Of a stretch of 6,366 nucleotides of DNA, positions 1 through 6,349 are shown one piece after another. How positions within the stretch are numbered: the stretch's first letter is position 1; every line of letters begins with the position of its first letter. Below the pieces are notes generated by a model. That model ran no database searches and had not been told where the DNA came from. It saw only the letters and a program-made list of their open reading frames with translations. Both the position numbers and the translations under genes were made by a program. This DNA is from an uncultured Collinsella sp. (lineage in GTDB: Bacteria > Actinomycetota > Coriobacteriia > Coriobacteriales > Coriobacteriaceae), in contig CAUBMI010000085.1 in NCBI GenBank assembly GCA_958436995.1, positions 1-6,366 on the forward strand, in the 5' to 3' direction.

Positions 1-57
1 GGCTTCCACATGCCCGACTGGGAGGAAGAGCTGGGGGAGTACCTCAAGACGCTCTAG
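1..57 (+). CDS. 3' end of a gene, probably dTDP-4-dehydrorhamnose reductase (RmlD-like), partial
   Basis: An open frame enters from the left edge and ends at TAG (55-57), giving the last 18 residues GFHMPDWEEELGEYLKTL. The pattern G-F-x-(hydrophobic)-P-x-W-x-x-x-L-x-x-Y is what I recall at the C-terminus of RmlD, the NADPH-dependent enzyme that makes dTDP-L-rhamnose (streptococcal RmlD ends in a similar GF..P.W..AL..F string). The frame runs straight into a hairpin terminator at 80-109, as expected for a gene end. The surface-glycan genes that follow fit a nucleotide-sugar enzyme here. Only 18 residues are visible, so the family call is tentative; another sugar-nucleotide enzyme is possible. 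That this is a real gene end is more certain than its name. Confidence 0.5.
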   Translation, partial: GFHMPDWEEELGEYLKTL

Positions 58-79
58 CCGTTATTAACTTTTCGAGAGA

Positions 80-109
80 AAAAGCCGCCGCTTGTTAACG
101 GCGGCTTTT
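80..109. terminator. Bidirectional Rho-independent terminator between convergent genes
   Basis: A perfect inverted repeat has arms 80-90 (AAAAGCCGCCG) and 99-109 (CGGCGGCTTTT) around an 8-base loop at 91-98. Seven G/C pairs are flanked by A/T pairs. On the + strand the stem runs into TTTTCTT, and on the minus strand into five T's, so it can stop transcripts from both sides: the upstream RmlD-like gene and the minus-strand glycosylation operon. The minus-strand stop codon TAA (95-97) lies in the loop, so the last codons of the YfhO gene form one arm of the stem. Confidence 0.9.
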
Positions 110-2503
110 CTTATGCCTGGCGTATAGACCCGCTGCAACAAGGGCGGCGGCGGTCGCCAGACTCACTGCAAGCCCCGCAAGGGCGCCCGGAGTCTTGTAG
201 GTCATCACGATCCTATTCGCGCCTTTCTGCATGTTCAGGGATGACAAGCCCTTATCGGCGGCGGGCGTTAGTTCTGTGGCGGTTCCGTTTACCGTTACGT
301 TCCAGCCCTCATCGTACGGAACGCTCAGCAGTAGGTTGCCGTCATCCTTGGCGGTGTACTCGCCTTCTATCCTTCCGTCCTCAAAAACCGTCGGAACAAA
401 TTCGCTCATCTTAAGCTCGTTAATAATCTGCTCGAAAACGTCCAGATTGAGGGCGTAAAAGACCGGATCATTGTCTTGGGGCATGTCTGTATAGCCCTCT
501 GCGACTCCGATTGACGCCGTATGCTGGCTCGGGGAGTCCGATGCATCCGCAATCTGGCGGATATTATTGTCGAATCTCCAGGCCTCGTTTCCGATCGTTC
601 GCTGGTCGATGGTAAGGGTGACGGGCCAATAACTGCCGGCGGTCGCATCTTTGTTGATGTAGAGATACCCGATGGAACCCGACGGCACGGTGGCGTTCCA
701 CTGCCTTAAGTTCTCGTCATCCTCCGTGTTTTTGGCCTCGATTTTGGTATAGAGCATTACCTCGCGGCCTAGGATTTTGCTGTAGAGGTCGTTTTGCTTT
801 TCGAAGGGGTTCTCGCCCTTCAACGTGCAGTTTTGAATGTCATTGGATGCCATGACACCAACGCTGAGCGCATAGGGGTTCTCGTACACCGCACTTGCTG
901 TATCGGCTATTTCAGTCATTGCCGCGTATCCCGAAGGCGCGTGCTCGGCGATGGCGTACTTGACTCCCAACAGGGCATCAACGGCAAGAATGGGCTCGGC
1001 ATAACGGGTCGAGAATTCGCCGACGCTGCTGTATCCAAGGGAGTTGAGCAGTGCGATGGCCTGCGGGTTGTTGGCAGACGAATACGAAGACAACTGGTTG
1101 TACCCAAGCGCCAAGCCTTCGTTGAGGGCGGCGCTGTCGACGCGTGTGGTTGTGCGGTCAATGCGATAGAACGACGCCGAAGTCTGGTCTTGAATGGTCG
1201 TGATAGTGTCGGTTGCGGTGGCGACATAGGCGCTGTTGGCTTTTTCGGAATAGCCTGTGTACAGCTGGTTCCACATAACATGGGCGTTGGCAAACAACTC
1301 AATGGCGGTTAGTGCCAGGAGGGGCATGATGACGACGGGGCGATAGGCTTGACGCAATTTGGGCTGGTTTTTGAGCGCCTGCAGCGCGTGTCCTGCGGCC
1401 CACAGCGCAAAGAAGCTCAGCAAAAAAGCCGTGCGCGAGTAGAAGCCGTTGGGAACGCGCATGCCGCACCAGATGTACTCGAGCGGGCTCAAAACGGAGC
1501 TTGCGACCAGGATTATCGTGACGACGAGTGTTGCGATGCGCGTCTTGATCGAAACCGTGCGGTTAACCAGCAGGCTCACCGCAAGCAGCATCATGACGAT
1601 GCCGCAATAGAACTGCGGTGTGCTTTCGTTGCTTACCCACATGCAGGGAAGAAAGCCCCTGATGAGCGACTTGAGGCTGGTTTTAAGTAGGGGGCCGAGT
1701 GCTAGAACGGGACCGCCCTTGGACATGGCAAGGATGGTCGGCAAAAAGGTCCAGGCGGACAGAAGCAGTCCGAGCGCGATAGCTCCGGCGAATCGCAGGG
1801 CCCGATCGAGCATGAGCTTCCAGCTAAAACCTTCTTCTGCAACATAATCGACAAATTCGACCAATACGAAGATGCAGAGGAACAGGATGCTGATGTAGGC
1901 CGTATACCAGCAGAACATGACATTGAGCGCCGTTGCGATGACGAGGCGGATCATGCGCTGCTTGCGGATGAGCTCGTAGCATCCGTAGGCGCAGATGGGC
2001 AGCAGGATGAGGCAATCGATCCAGAGTGGGTTGCGCAGGTTGCTGATGGTCCAGCTGCAAAACGTGAACGAGAGGGATAGCAAGAATGCGGCGGGCTTGG
2101 AAAGGTCAAAGCGCTTTTGCACATACCAAGCGCTGCTGATGTGGATGCAGCCAAGCTTGAGCGCGGTTATGGCAAATACGAAGAGCGTCAGCTTGTCTGC
2201 GGGAAACAGCACGCAGAGCAGGTTGAAGGGGCTGGCGAGGTAGTAGCTATAGAGCCCCCATGTGTTCATACCGAGGCCCTGTGAGAAGGAATAGCGAAGG
2301 TTTGCCTCGCCTAAAAGGACGCGGCGAAACCACGCGAAGAAGTCGATGTATTGGTATTTGAGATCGTTGGTGAGAAACGAGTTGTCGCCAAAGGGGTAGA
2401 CATGCCCCGCCTCTGCAAGTGCGACAAATAATGCGATGGAAAACGTGAAGCAGGCGGCGTAGAACGCCACATTCTTGAGCGTGCTGTTATTGGGCCGTGT
2501 CAT
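95..2503 (-). CDS. YfhO-family multi-pass membrane protein, putative GT-C glycosyltransferase
   Basis: An 802-residue membrane protein of the YfhO family. Known members act with a CsbB-type enzyme to glycosylate lipoteichoic acid outside the membrane. Visible signs are a first membrane segment at about 11-31; a first outer loop with acidic residues D40 and D47 (candidate catalytic Asp, as in GT-C enzymes); the family string around 71-94 (YSFSQGLG, then YYLASPFN); many further hydrophobic segments to about 405; a soluble outer domain at about 410-770 with a PYDEGW...NGT motif near its end; then one membrane segment and a basic tail. I start at ATG 2503, with GAGGAA at 2508-2513, overlapping the previous gene by 17 bases, which suggests translational coupling. 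A GTG at 2581 would add 26 residues, but those overlap conserved code of the upstream gene and lack a clear binding site. Its sugar and acceptor cannot be read from sequence. Confidence 0.93.
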   Translation of the reverse strand: MTRPNNSTLKNVAFYAACFTFSIALFVALAEAGHVYPFGDNSFLTNDLKYQYIDFFAWFRRVLLGEANLRYSFSQGLGMNTWGLYSYYLASPFNLLCVLFPADKLTLFVFAITALKLGCIHISSAWYVQKRFDLSKPAAFLLSLSFTFCSWTISNLRNPLWIDCLILLPICAYGCYELIRKQRMIRLVIATALNVMFCWYTAYISILFLCIFVLVEFVDYVAEEGFSWKLMLDRALRFAGAIALGLLLSAWTFLPTILAMSKGGPVLALGPLLKTSLKSLIRGFLPCMWVSNESTPQFYCGIVMMLLAVSLLVNRTVSIKTRIATLVVTIILVASSVLSPLEYIWCGMRVPNGFYSRTAFLLSFFALWAAGHALQALKNQPKLRQAYRPVVIMPLLALTAIELFANAHVMWNQLYTGYSEKANSAYVATATDTITTIQDQTSASFYRIDRTTTRVDSAALNEGLALGYNQLSSYSSANNPQAIALLNSLGYSSVGEFSTRYAEPILAVDALLGVKYAIAEHAPSGYAAMTEIADTASAVYENPYALSVGVMASNDIQNCTLKGENPFEKQNDLYSKILGREVMLYTKIEAKNTEDDENLRQWNATVPSGSIGYLYINKDATAGSYWPVTLTIDQRTIGNEAWRFDNNIRQIADASDSPSQHTASIGVAEGYTDMPQDNDPVFYALNLDVFEQIINELKMSEFVPTVFEDGRIEGEYTAKDDGNLLLSVPYDEGWNVTVNGTATELTPAADKGLSSLNMQKGANRIVMTYKTPGALAGLAVSLATAAALVAAGLYARHKKSRR

Positions 2504-3455
2504 CAGATTCCTCGTTGGATTCTCGAATGATATAGATGGGACGTCGCTTGGTTTCCAAGTAGGCTTTTGCCAAGTATTCACCTATGATTCCCAGGCACAG
2601 AAGCTGCATGCCGCCAAACAGCGTTATGAGGCAGGCGAGCGACGGCCATCCGCCGACGGGGTCGCCCCAGACAAGCGTCTTTACTAGGATGACGACGAAT
2701 CCCAGAATAGCGATGAGGCAGAAGACGATACCCGTGAGGGCGGCGAGGGAGAGCGGTGCCGTGGAAAACGCGACGATACCGTCGATGGAATAAAGGAGCA
2801 GCGACCAAAAGCTCCATTTGGTCTCGCCGGCCACGCGGTTGACGTTTACGTAGGGGAGCCATTTGGTCTTGAAGCCGACCCAGCCGTAAATGCCCTTGGA
2901 GAATCGGTTGTATTCGCCCATGGAGATGATGGCGTTGACCATAGGCCGCTTCATGAGCCTAAAATCGCGTGCTCCGTCGACGATGTCGGCCTTGGAAATG
3001 CGGTTGATGATCTTGTAGAACATACGGGCACAGAACGACCTGATGGGAGGTTCGCCTTTGCGGGTGGTCCTGCGCGTTGCGACGTTGTCGTAGTCTTCGG
3101 TCTGCAAGATCTCGTACATCTGCGGCAGGAGCGAGGGCGGGTCCTGCATGTCGGCATCCATGGTGGCGACATAGTCGCCTTTTGCGTGTTGGAGTCCGGC
3201 GAGTAGTGCCGCCTCCTTGCCAAAGTTGCGCGAGAAAGAGTGCCAGCGGATGGCGTATGGATGCGCCGCCGCGGCTTCCGCCTTCATGACGGCGAGCGTT
3301 TTGTCTGCCGAGCCATCGTCGATGAGGACGGCTTCAAAGGAGATGCCGGGGTCTTGCCGGGTCATGATGCGAACGACGCCATCGAGCTCTTTGAGAAAGA
3401 TCGGAAGTGATTCCTGCTCGTTGTAACTCGGTACGACGATGGAGATGAGCGGCAT
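2487..3455 (-). CDS. CsbB/GtrB-like family 2 glycosyltransferase, putative polyprenyl-phosphate sugar synthase
   Basis: A 322-residue membrane-anchored GT-A enzyme. It should transfer a sugar from a nucleotide donor to undecaprenyl phosphate at the cytoplasmic face, making the lipid donor for a GT-C partner. The N-terminus SIVVPSYNEQESL (5-17) is the classic family 2 start. DDGS lies at 46-49, and the metal-binding DADMQDPP at 100-107 matches the CsbB/GtrB/DPM group. FSRNFGKEAAL (74-84) and DGARDFRLM (160-168) are further family strings. Two membrane helices at about 231-257 and 267-295 precede a basic tail. ATG 3455 has GAGAGG at 3465-3470, which overlaps the end of the preceding gene, and the gap is only six bases. 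The partner gene yfhO begins inside its 3' end, which matches the known CsbB-YfhO pairing. The sugar is unknown; GlcNAc or glucose is common for relatives. Confidence 0.92.
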   Translation of the reverse strand: MPLISIVVPSYNEQESLPIFLKELDGVVRIMTRQDPGISFEAVLIDDGSADKTLAVMKAEAAAAHPYAIRWHSFSRNFGKEAALLAGLQHAKGDYVATMDADMQDPPSLLPQMYEILQTEDYDNVATRRTTRKGEPPIRSFCARMFYKIINRISKADIVDGARDFRLMKRPMVNAIISMGEYNRFSKGIYGWVGFKTKWLPYVNVNRVAGETKWSFWSLLLYSIDGIVAFSTAPLSLAALTGIVFCLIAILGFVVILVKTLVWGDPVGGWPSLACLITLFGGMQLLCLGIIGEYLAKAYLETKRRPIYIIRESNEESDDTAQ

Positions 3456-3461
3456 AGTGGT

Positions 3462-4433
3462 TTACCTCTCGCTTGGCTTGGAAGTAGGGTGGCCGGGCTG
3501 GTCGTCGTAGGCGTACTTGCTATATACGTTGACCTCCCACTGCTTTTTTTCGACCTTTGCTACAGAATCCAGGATGAATCCGGTTGCAAGGCTCAGGCCG
3601 CACAGGAACATAAACGACGCGGCGAGCATGGCGGTGGGGAAGCGCGGAACGAGGCCGGTCTGGAAATACTCGACAACGATGGGCATGCCCAGGGCGAGGC
3701 CGATCACCGCAAACAGAAGCGCGACGAGGCTGAAGAACTTCAGCGGGCGGTAGTCCTTGAACAGCGTGCCGATCATCGCGACGACTTTAATGCCGTCGCT
3801 CACGGTATTGAGCTTGGACTCGGAGCCTTCCGGACGGTCGCGGTACTCGATGGGCACATCTTTGATGCGCCAGCGGTGGTCGACGGCGTGGATCGAGAGC
3901 TCGGTTTCGATCTGGAAGCCCTCGGAAAGCACAGGGAAGGTTTTAACGAACGGGCGGCTCATGGCGCGGTAGCCGGTCATGACATCATCGAAGCTGTAGC
4001 CATAGATCCACTTGATCATGGCGCGGACCAGATTGTTGCCAAAGCCGTGGAAAGCACGCTTGTTTTCCTCGGCGTAGGTGCCGTTGGAAAGGCGGTCGCC
4101 TACGGTCATATCGGCCGCGCCGTTGAGGATAGGCTCGCAGAGGGCCTTGGCCGCCTCGGCGGGGTAGGTGTCGTCGCCGTCGACCATCAGGTAGCAATCG
4201 GCGTCGATATCGCGAAACATCTGGCGGCACACGTTGCCCTTTCCCTGACGGGGCTCAAAGCGGACCGTGGCGCCGTGCTCGGTGGCGATGCGTGAGGTAT
4301 CGTCCGACGAGTTGTTGTCATAGACATAGACCGTCGCTTGCGGAAGCTCGCGGTGAAAGTCGTCGATGACTTTGCCGATCGTGAGGGCTTCGTTGTAGCA
4401 GGGGATGATAACGGCGATGGATTCAGAATTCAC
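3462..4433 (-). CDS. DPM/DPG-synthase-like family 2 glycosyltransferase with C-terminal membrane segments
   Basis: A 323-residue family 2 glycosyltransferase and the first gene of the minus-strand operon. It starts IAVIIPCYNEALTIG (6-20), with DNNSSDDT at 39-46 and a metal/donor site DGDDTYPAE at 85-93. VMTGYRAMSR (151-160), EGFQIETELSIH (171-182) and a RPEGSESKLNT string (200-210) are typical of dolichyl/polyprenyl-phosphate glycosyltransferases. Two hydrophobic segments at about 233-257 and 265-290 anchor it; a charged tail follows. The start is GTG 4433, with AAGGAG at 4440-4445 six bases upstream. It differs clearly from the next glycosyltransferase, so it is not a recent duplicate. It probably makes a second lipid-linked sugar or acts on the glycan itself; its product cannot be told from sequence. 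Confidence 0.9.
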   Translation of the reverse strand: MNSESIAVIIPCYNEALTIGKVIDDFHRELPQATVYVYDNNSSDDTSRIATEHGATVRFEPRQGKGNVCRQMFRDIDADCYLMVDGDDTYPAEAAKALCEPILNGAADMTVGDRLSNGTYAEENKRAFHGFGNNLVRAMIKWIYGYSFDDVMTGYRAMSRPFVKTFPVLSEGFQIETELSIHAVDHRWRIKDVPIEYRDRPEGSESKLNTVSDGIKVVAMIGTLFKDYRPLKFFSLVALLFAVIGLALGMPIVVEYFQTGLVPRFPTAMLAASFMFLCGLSLATGFILDSVAKVEKKQWEVNVYSKYAYDDQPGHPTSKPSER

Positions 4434-4439
4434 TCAATG

Positions 4440-4445
4440 CTCCTT
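4440..4445 (-). promoter_or_regulatory. Strong ribosome binding site that fixes a GTG start
   Basis: AAGGAG on the minus strand lies six bases before GTG 4433. This supports the GTG as the start of the first glycosyltransferase gene. Confidence 0.85.
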
Positions 4446-4463
4446 ATACATTCAATTCTTGAA

Positions 4464-4492
4464 AGTATAGCCGTTTGGGCTTGGCATCCTAA
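4464..4492 (-). promoter_or_regulatory. Putative promoter of the glycosyltransferase-yfhO operon
   Basis: On the minus strand a TATACT -10-like box lies at 4464-4469. A weak -35 candidate, TTAGGA, lies at 4487-4492 with a 17-base spacer. The predicted transcript would start near 4457 and carry a leader of about 24 bases before GTG 4433. The -10 is good, but the -35 matches consensus in only about half its positions, so an activator or another sigma factor may be involved. The three minus-strand genes are packed without gaps, so this is probably the operon's only promoter within the window. Confidence 0.5.
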
Positions 4493-4548
4493 GATGTGGG
4501 TTAGTTCTCCAGTTTTGTTGCGCGAATCGTTTGCATGGCCGTCGGGTC

Positions 4549-4554
4549 TATACT
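4549..4554 (+). promoter_or_regulatory. Putative -10 box for the ABC exporter operon
   Basis: TATACT on the + strand lies 39 bases before the GTG start of the permease. No convincing -35 sits at 16-18 bases upstream (that stretch reads about ATCGTT), so the call rests mainly on the -10 and on the intergenic position. Transcription would start near 4561. It mirrors the identical -10 hexamer on the other strand, about 80 bases away. Confidence 0.4.
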
Positions 4555-4578
4555 GTTCGTTTGTCAACGATTACGAGT

Positions 4579-4585
4579 AAAGGAG
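4579..4585 (+). promoter_or_regulatory. Ribosome binding site that fixes the permease GTG start
   Basis: AAAGGAG ends eight bases before GTG 4594. This places the start there rather than at a TTG 63 bases upstream at 4531, which overlaps the promoter region and has no such site. Confidence 0.85.
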
Positions 4586-4593
4586 TTGCATCC

Positions 4594-5439
4594 GTGTCGG
4601 ATCAGACAAAGCAACAAGAAACTCGCAGTCTGCCTGCGACGTTTGCTAAGAACGAATTTGAGAAGGACGCGTTTATCCTTCGTCAGCTGGTTACCAAGGA
4701 TTTTAAGATCAAGTATCGCCGTAGCGTTCTGGGCGTCGCATGGTCGGTTCTCAACCCGCTGCTGATGATGATCGTCATGGCCATCGTGTTCTCGACGATT
4801 TTTGGCCAGGGCCGCAATGGATCAATGACGCCCGAGATGTACCCGCTGTACTTGATCGTGGGTAACGTTACCTTTGCCGTCATGTCCGAGTCCACGAACC
4901 AGGCCCTAACGTCGATCGTGGGTGCTGCCCCTCTGCTCAAGAAGGTTAAGGTGCACCGCTGGGTCTTCCCGGTGCAGAAAGTGCTTTTCTCGCTGGTGAA
5001 CTTTACCTTCTCGCTGGTCGCCGTCGCCATCGTCATGCTGTGGTTCCGCGTTATGCCTTCTTGGCACCTGATTCTGCTGCCGGTTTGCCTGCTGCTGCTT
5101 ATGTGCTTCTGCATGGGCCTGGGCATGATGCTCTCTGCCCTTACGGTCTTTTTCCGCGACGTTATGCATCTGTGGAGCGTAGTCATTACGGCGTGGACTT
5201 ATATTACGCCCATCTTCTGGACGACTGACTATATTGCGCAAATGCCGCATCTCGTGCGTATCTTGATGTATGCGAACCCCATGTACAACTACCTGCAGTT
5301 TATGCGCGATATCTTTCTGTTCCAAACTACGCCCTCGCTTATGACGTTTGGTATGTGCGCTGCTTGGGCGGTTCTTGCGCTTGTTATTGGCTATACCGTG
5401 TTCCACAAGTCCGAGCGCAAGTTCATCCTCTACATCTAA
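4594..5439 (+). CDS. ABC-2 type polysaccharide export permease (Wzm/TagG/RgpC-like)
   Basis: A 281-residue integral membrane permease of the ABC-2 polysaccharide export family. With its ATPase partner it would move an undecaprenyl-linked glycan from the cytoplasmic to the outer face of the membrane. The family signature lies at about 34-58: TKDFKIKYRRSVLG followed by WSVLNPLL, an amphipathic helix that leads into the first membrane segment. About six hydrophobic segments follow (roughly 52-71, 85-105, 125-150, 158-183, 195-212, 252-271). FFRDV (186-190), PIFW (206-209) and ANPM (227-230) are also typical. The length matches the family. The start is GTG with AAAGGAG. The ATPase gene follows after 11 bases, as usual for this transporter pair. 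Whether the cargo is a rhamnan, teichoic acid or O-antigen-like glycan is not shown by the permease itself. Confidence 0.94.
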   Translation: MSDQTKQQETRSLPATFAKNEFEKDAFILRQLVTKDFKIKYRRSVLGVAWSVLNPLLMMIVMAIVFSTIFGQGRNGSMTPEMYPLYLIVGNVTFAVMSESTNQALTSIVGAAPLLKKVKVHRWVFPVQKVLFSLVNFTFSLVAVAIVMLWFRVMPSWHLILLPVCLLLLMCFCMGLGMMLSALTVFFRDVMHLWSVVITAWTYITPIFWTTDYIAQMPHLVRILMYANPMYNYLQFMRDIFLFQTTPSLMTFGMCAAWAVLALVIGYTVFHKSERKFILYI

Positions 5440-5450
5440 GGAGTGCTGTG

Positions 5451-6218
5451 ATGACTGAATCTGTTGTTGATTACAGCGAGCAGCCTCTGGCTGTCGAGGT
5501 CGACGACGTCACCATGATCTTTAACATGGCGTCCGAGTCGCTGACCAACCTCAAGGAGTACTTCATTAAGCTTGCCAAGCACGAGCTGTTCTTTGAGGAG
5601 TTTAGGGCGCTTAAGCACATCTCGTTTGATATTCATCGCGGCGAGGTCGTGGGTCTGGTCGGCACCAATGGCTCCGGCAAGTCTACGATGCTCAAGATTA
5701 TCGCTGGCGTGCTTGAGCCAAGCGAGGGCAGCGTTAAGGTGCACGGTAACATCGCGCCGCTGATTGAGCTTGGTGCCGGCTTTGATCCCGAGCTGACCGC
5801 CCGCGAGAACATCTATCTGAACGGCGCCCTGCTCGGCTATACCAAGGAGTTCATCGACGCCAACTTTGACGGCATTATCGAGTTCGCTGAGCTTCAGAAC
5901 TTTGTCGACATGCCGCTTAAGAACTTCTCCTCGGGCATGGTTGCGCGTATTGCCTTTGCAATCGCGACGATTACCGAGCCCGATATTCTGATCGTTGACG
6001 AGACGCTGTCCGTCGGTGATGTGTTCTTCCAGCAGAAGTGCGAGGCCCGCATCCAGCACTTTATCCAGAGCGGCGACGTGACGGTTCTGTTCGTTTCGCA
6101 CTCCATGGAGCAGGTTGAACGCATCTGCCAGCGTGCCGTTTGGATTGAGAAGGGTGACCTTCGCATGGACGGCCCGGTCGATGAGGTCTGCAAGGCGTAC
6201 CGCGAGCAGTTCAACTAG
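5451..6218 (+). CDS. ABC polysaccharide export ATPase (TagH/RgpD/Wzt-like, no carbohydrate-binding domain)
   Basis: A 255-residue ATPase that powers the upstream permease. Visible motifs are Walker A GTNGSGKS (71-78), the string HGNIAPLIELGAGFDPELT (98-116) specific to polysaccharide exporters, signature FSSGM (159-163) in place of LSGGQ, Walker B DILIVDE (178-184), D-loop SVGD (187-190) and the H-loop His217. The N-terminal segment FNMASES..NLKEYF (24-38) resembles rhamnan and teichoic acid exporters. The protein ends soon after the nucleotide-binding domain and lacks the C-terminal carbohydrate-binding domain of O9a-type Wzt. The start is ATG 5451, with AAGGAG at 5438-5443 overlapping the permease stop codon. 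An in-frame GTG directly before it (5448) is too close to that site. No terminator follows. Confidence 0.95.
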   Translation: MTESVVDYSEQPLAVEVDDVTMIFNMASESLTNLKEYFIKLAKHELFFEEFRALKHISFDIHRGEVVGLVGTNGSGKSTMLKIIAGVLEPSEGSVKVHGNIAPLIELGAGFDPELTARENIYLNGALLGYTKEFIDANFDGIIEFAELQNFVDMPLKNFSSGMVARIAFAIATITEPDILIVDETLSVGDVFFQQKCEARIQHFIQSGDVTVLFVSHSMEQVERICQRAVWIEKGDLRMDGPVDEVCKAYREQFN

Positions 6219-6220
6219 GT

Positions 6221-6226
6221 TATAAT
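6221..6226 (+). promoter_or_regulatory. Possible -10 box for the tRNA gene
   Basis: A perfect TATAAT lies three bases after the ATPase stop codon and 46 bases before the tRNA. No good -35 is seen at 16-18 bases upstream, where the sequence is the coding end of the ATPase. The tRNA may use this weak promoter, or be made by read-through from the exporter operon. Confidence 0.35.
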
Positions 6227-6229
6227 TAC

Positions 6230-6250
6230 TTGCGCCTGACAGGCTTGCGC
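6230..6250 (+). repeat. Short TTGCGC direct repeat flanking a small inverted repeat
   Basis: TTGCGC occurs at 6230-6235 and 6245-6250. Overlapping the first copy is a four-pair inverted repeat, GCCT-GAC-AGGC (6234-6244). There is no T-run after it, so it is not a standard terminator. It lies in what would be the tRNA leader. Confidence 0.4.
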
Positions 6251-6272
6251 TTGCTTGGGCGTGCGGTTATAT

Positions 6273-6349
6273 GCTCCATTAGCTCAGTTGGATAGAGCAG
6301 GGGACTTCTAATCCCAAGGTCGACGGTTCGAATCCGCCATGGAGCACCA
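6273..6349 (+). tRNA. tRNA-Arg (anticodon UCU)
   Basis: The 77 bases fold as a tRNA. The acceptor stem is 6273-6279 with 6339-6345, seven perfect pairs. The D stem is GCTC (6282-6285) with GAGC (6295-6298). The anticodon stem is 6300-6304 with 6312-6316 around the loop CTTCTAA, giving anticodon TCT (6307-6309), which reads AGA and probably AGG arginine codons. The T arm is 6322-6338 with TTCGAAT in the loop. Discriminator A6346 and an encoded CCA (6347-6349) follow. Two stem positions are mismatched: G-A at the base of the anticodon stem (6300/6316) and A-C in the T stem (6323/6337). Confidence 0.93.

Noticed and set aside
794..1312. + strand open frame (172 codons) inside yfhO
   Set aside because: It is antisense to the YfhO outer domain, has many Cys, Arg and Gly residues and shows no domain.
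3489..4295. Long + strand open frame (268 codons) opposite the first glycosyltransferase gene
   Set aside because: It lies fully antisense to a gene with clear family 2 motifs. Its product is rich in Gly, Ala, Asp, His and Arg with no recognisable domain, as expected for a shadow of GC-rich code.
4683..5406. Two minus-strand open frames opposite the permease gene
   Set aside because: Both are antisense to the permease. Their composition (basic, rich in Arg, His, Gln and Thr) reflects reversed membrane-protein codons.
5436..6101. Minus-strand open frame (221 codons) opposite the export ATPase gene
   Set aside because: It is antisense to all the ATPase motifs and has no recognisable domain. 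Such shadow frames are common opposite ABC ATPase genes with strong codon bias.
6234..6244. Small inverted repeat as a terminator for the exporter operon
   Set aside because: The stem has only four pairs and no T-run follows.
6266..6272. GTTATAT as a -10 box for the tRNA
   Set aside because: It directly touches the first base of the mature tRNA, so a transcript from it would start inside the tRNA.
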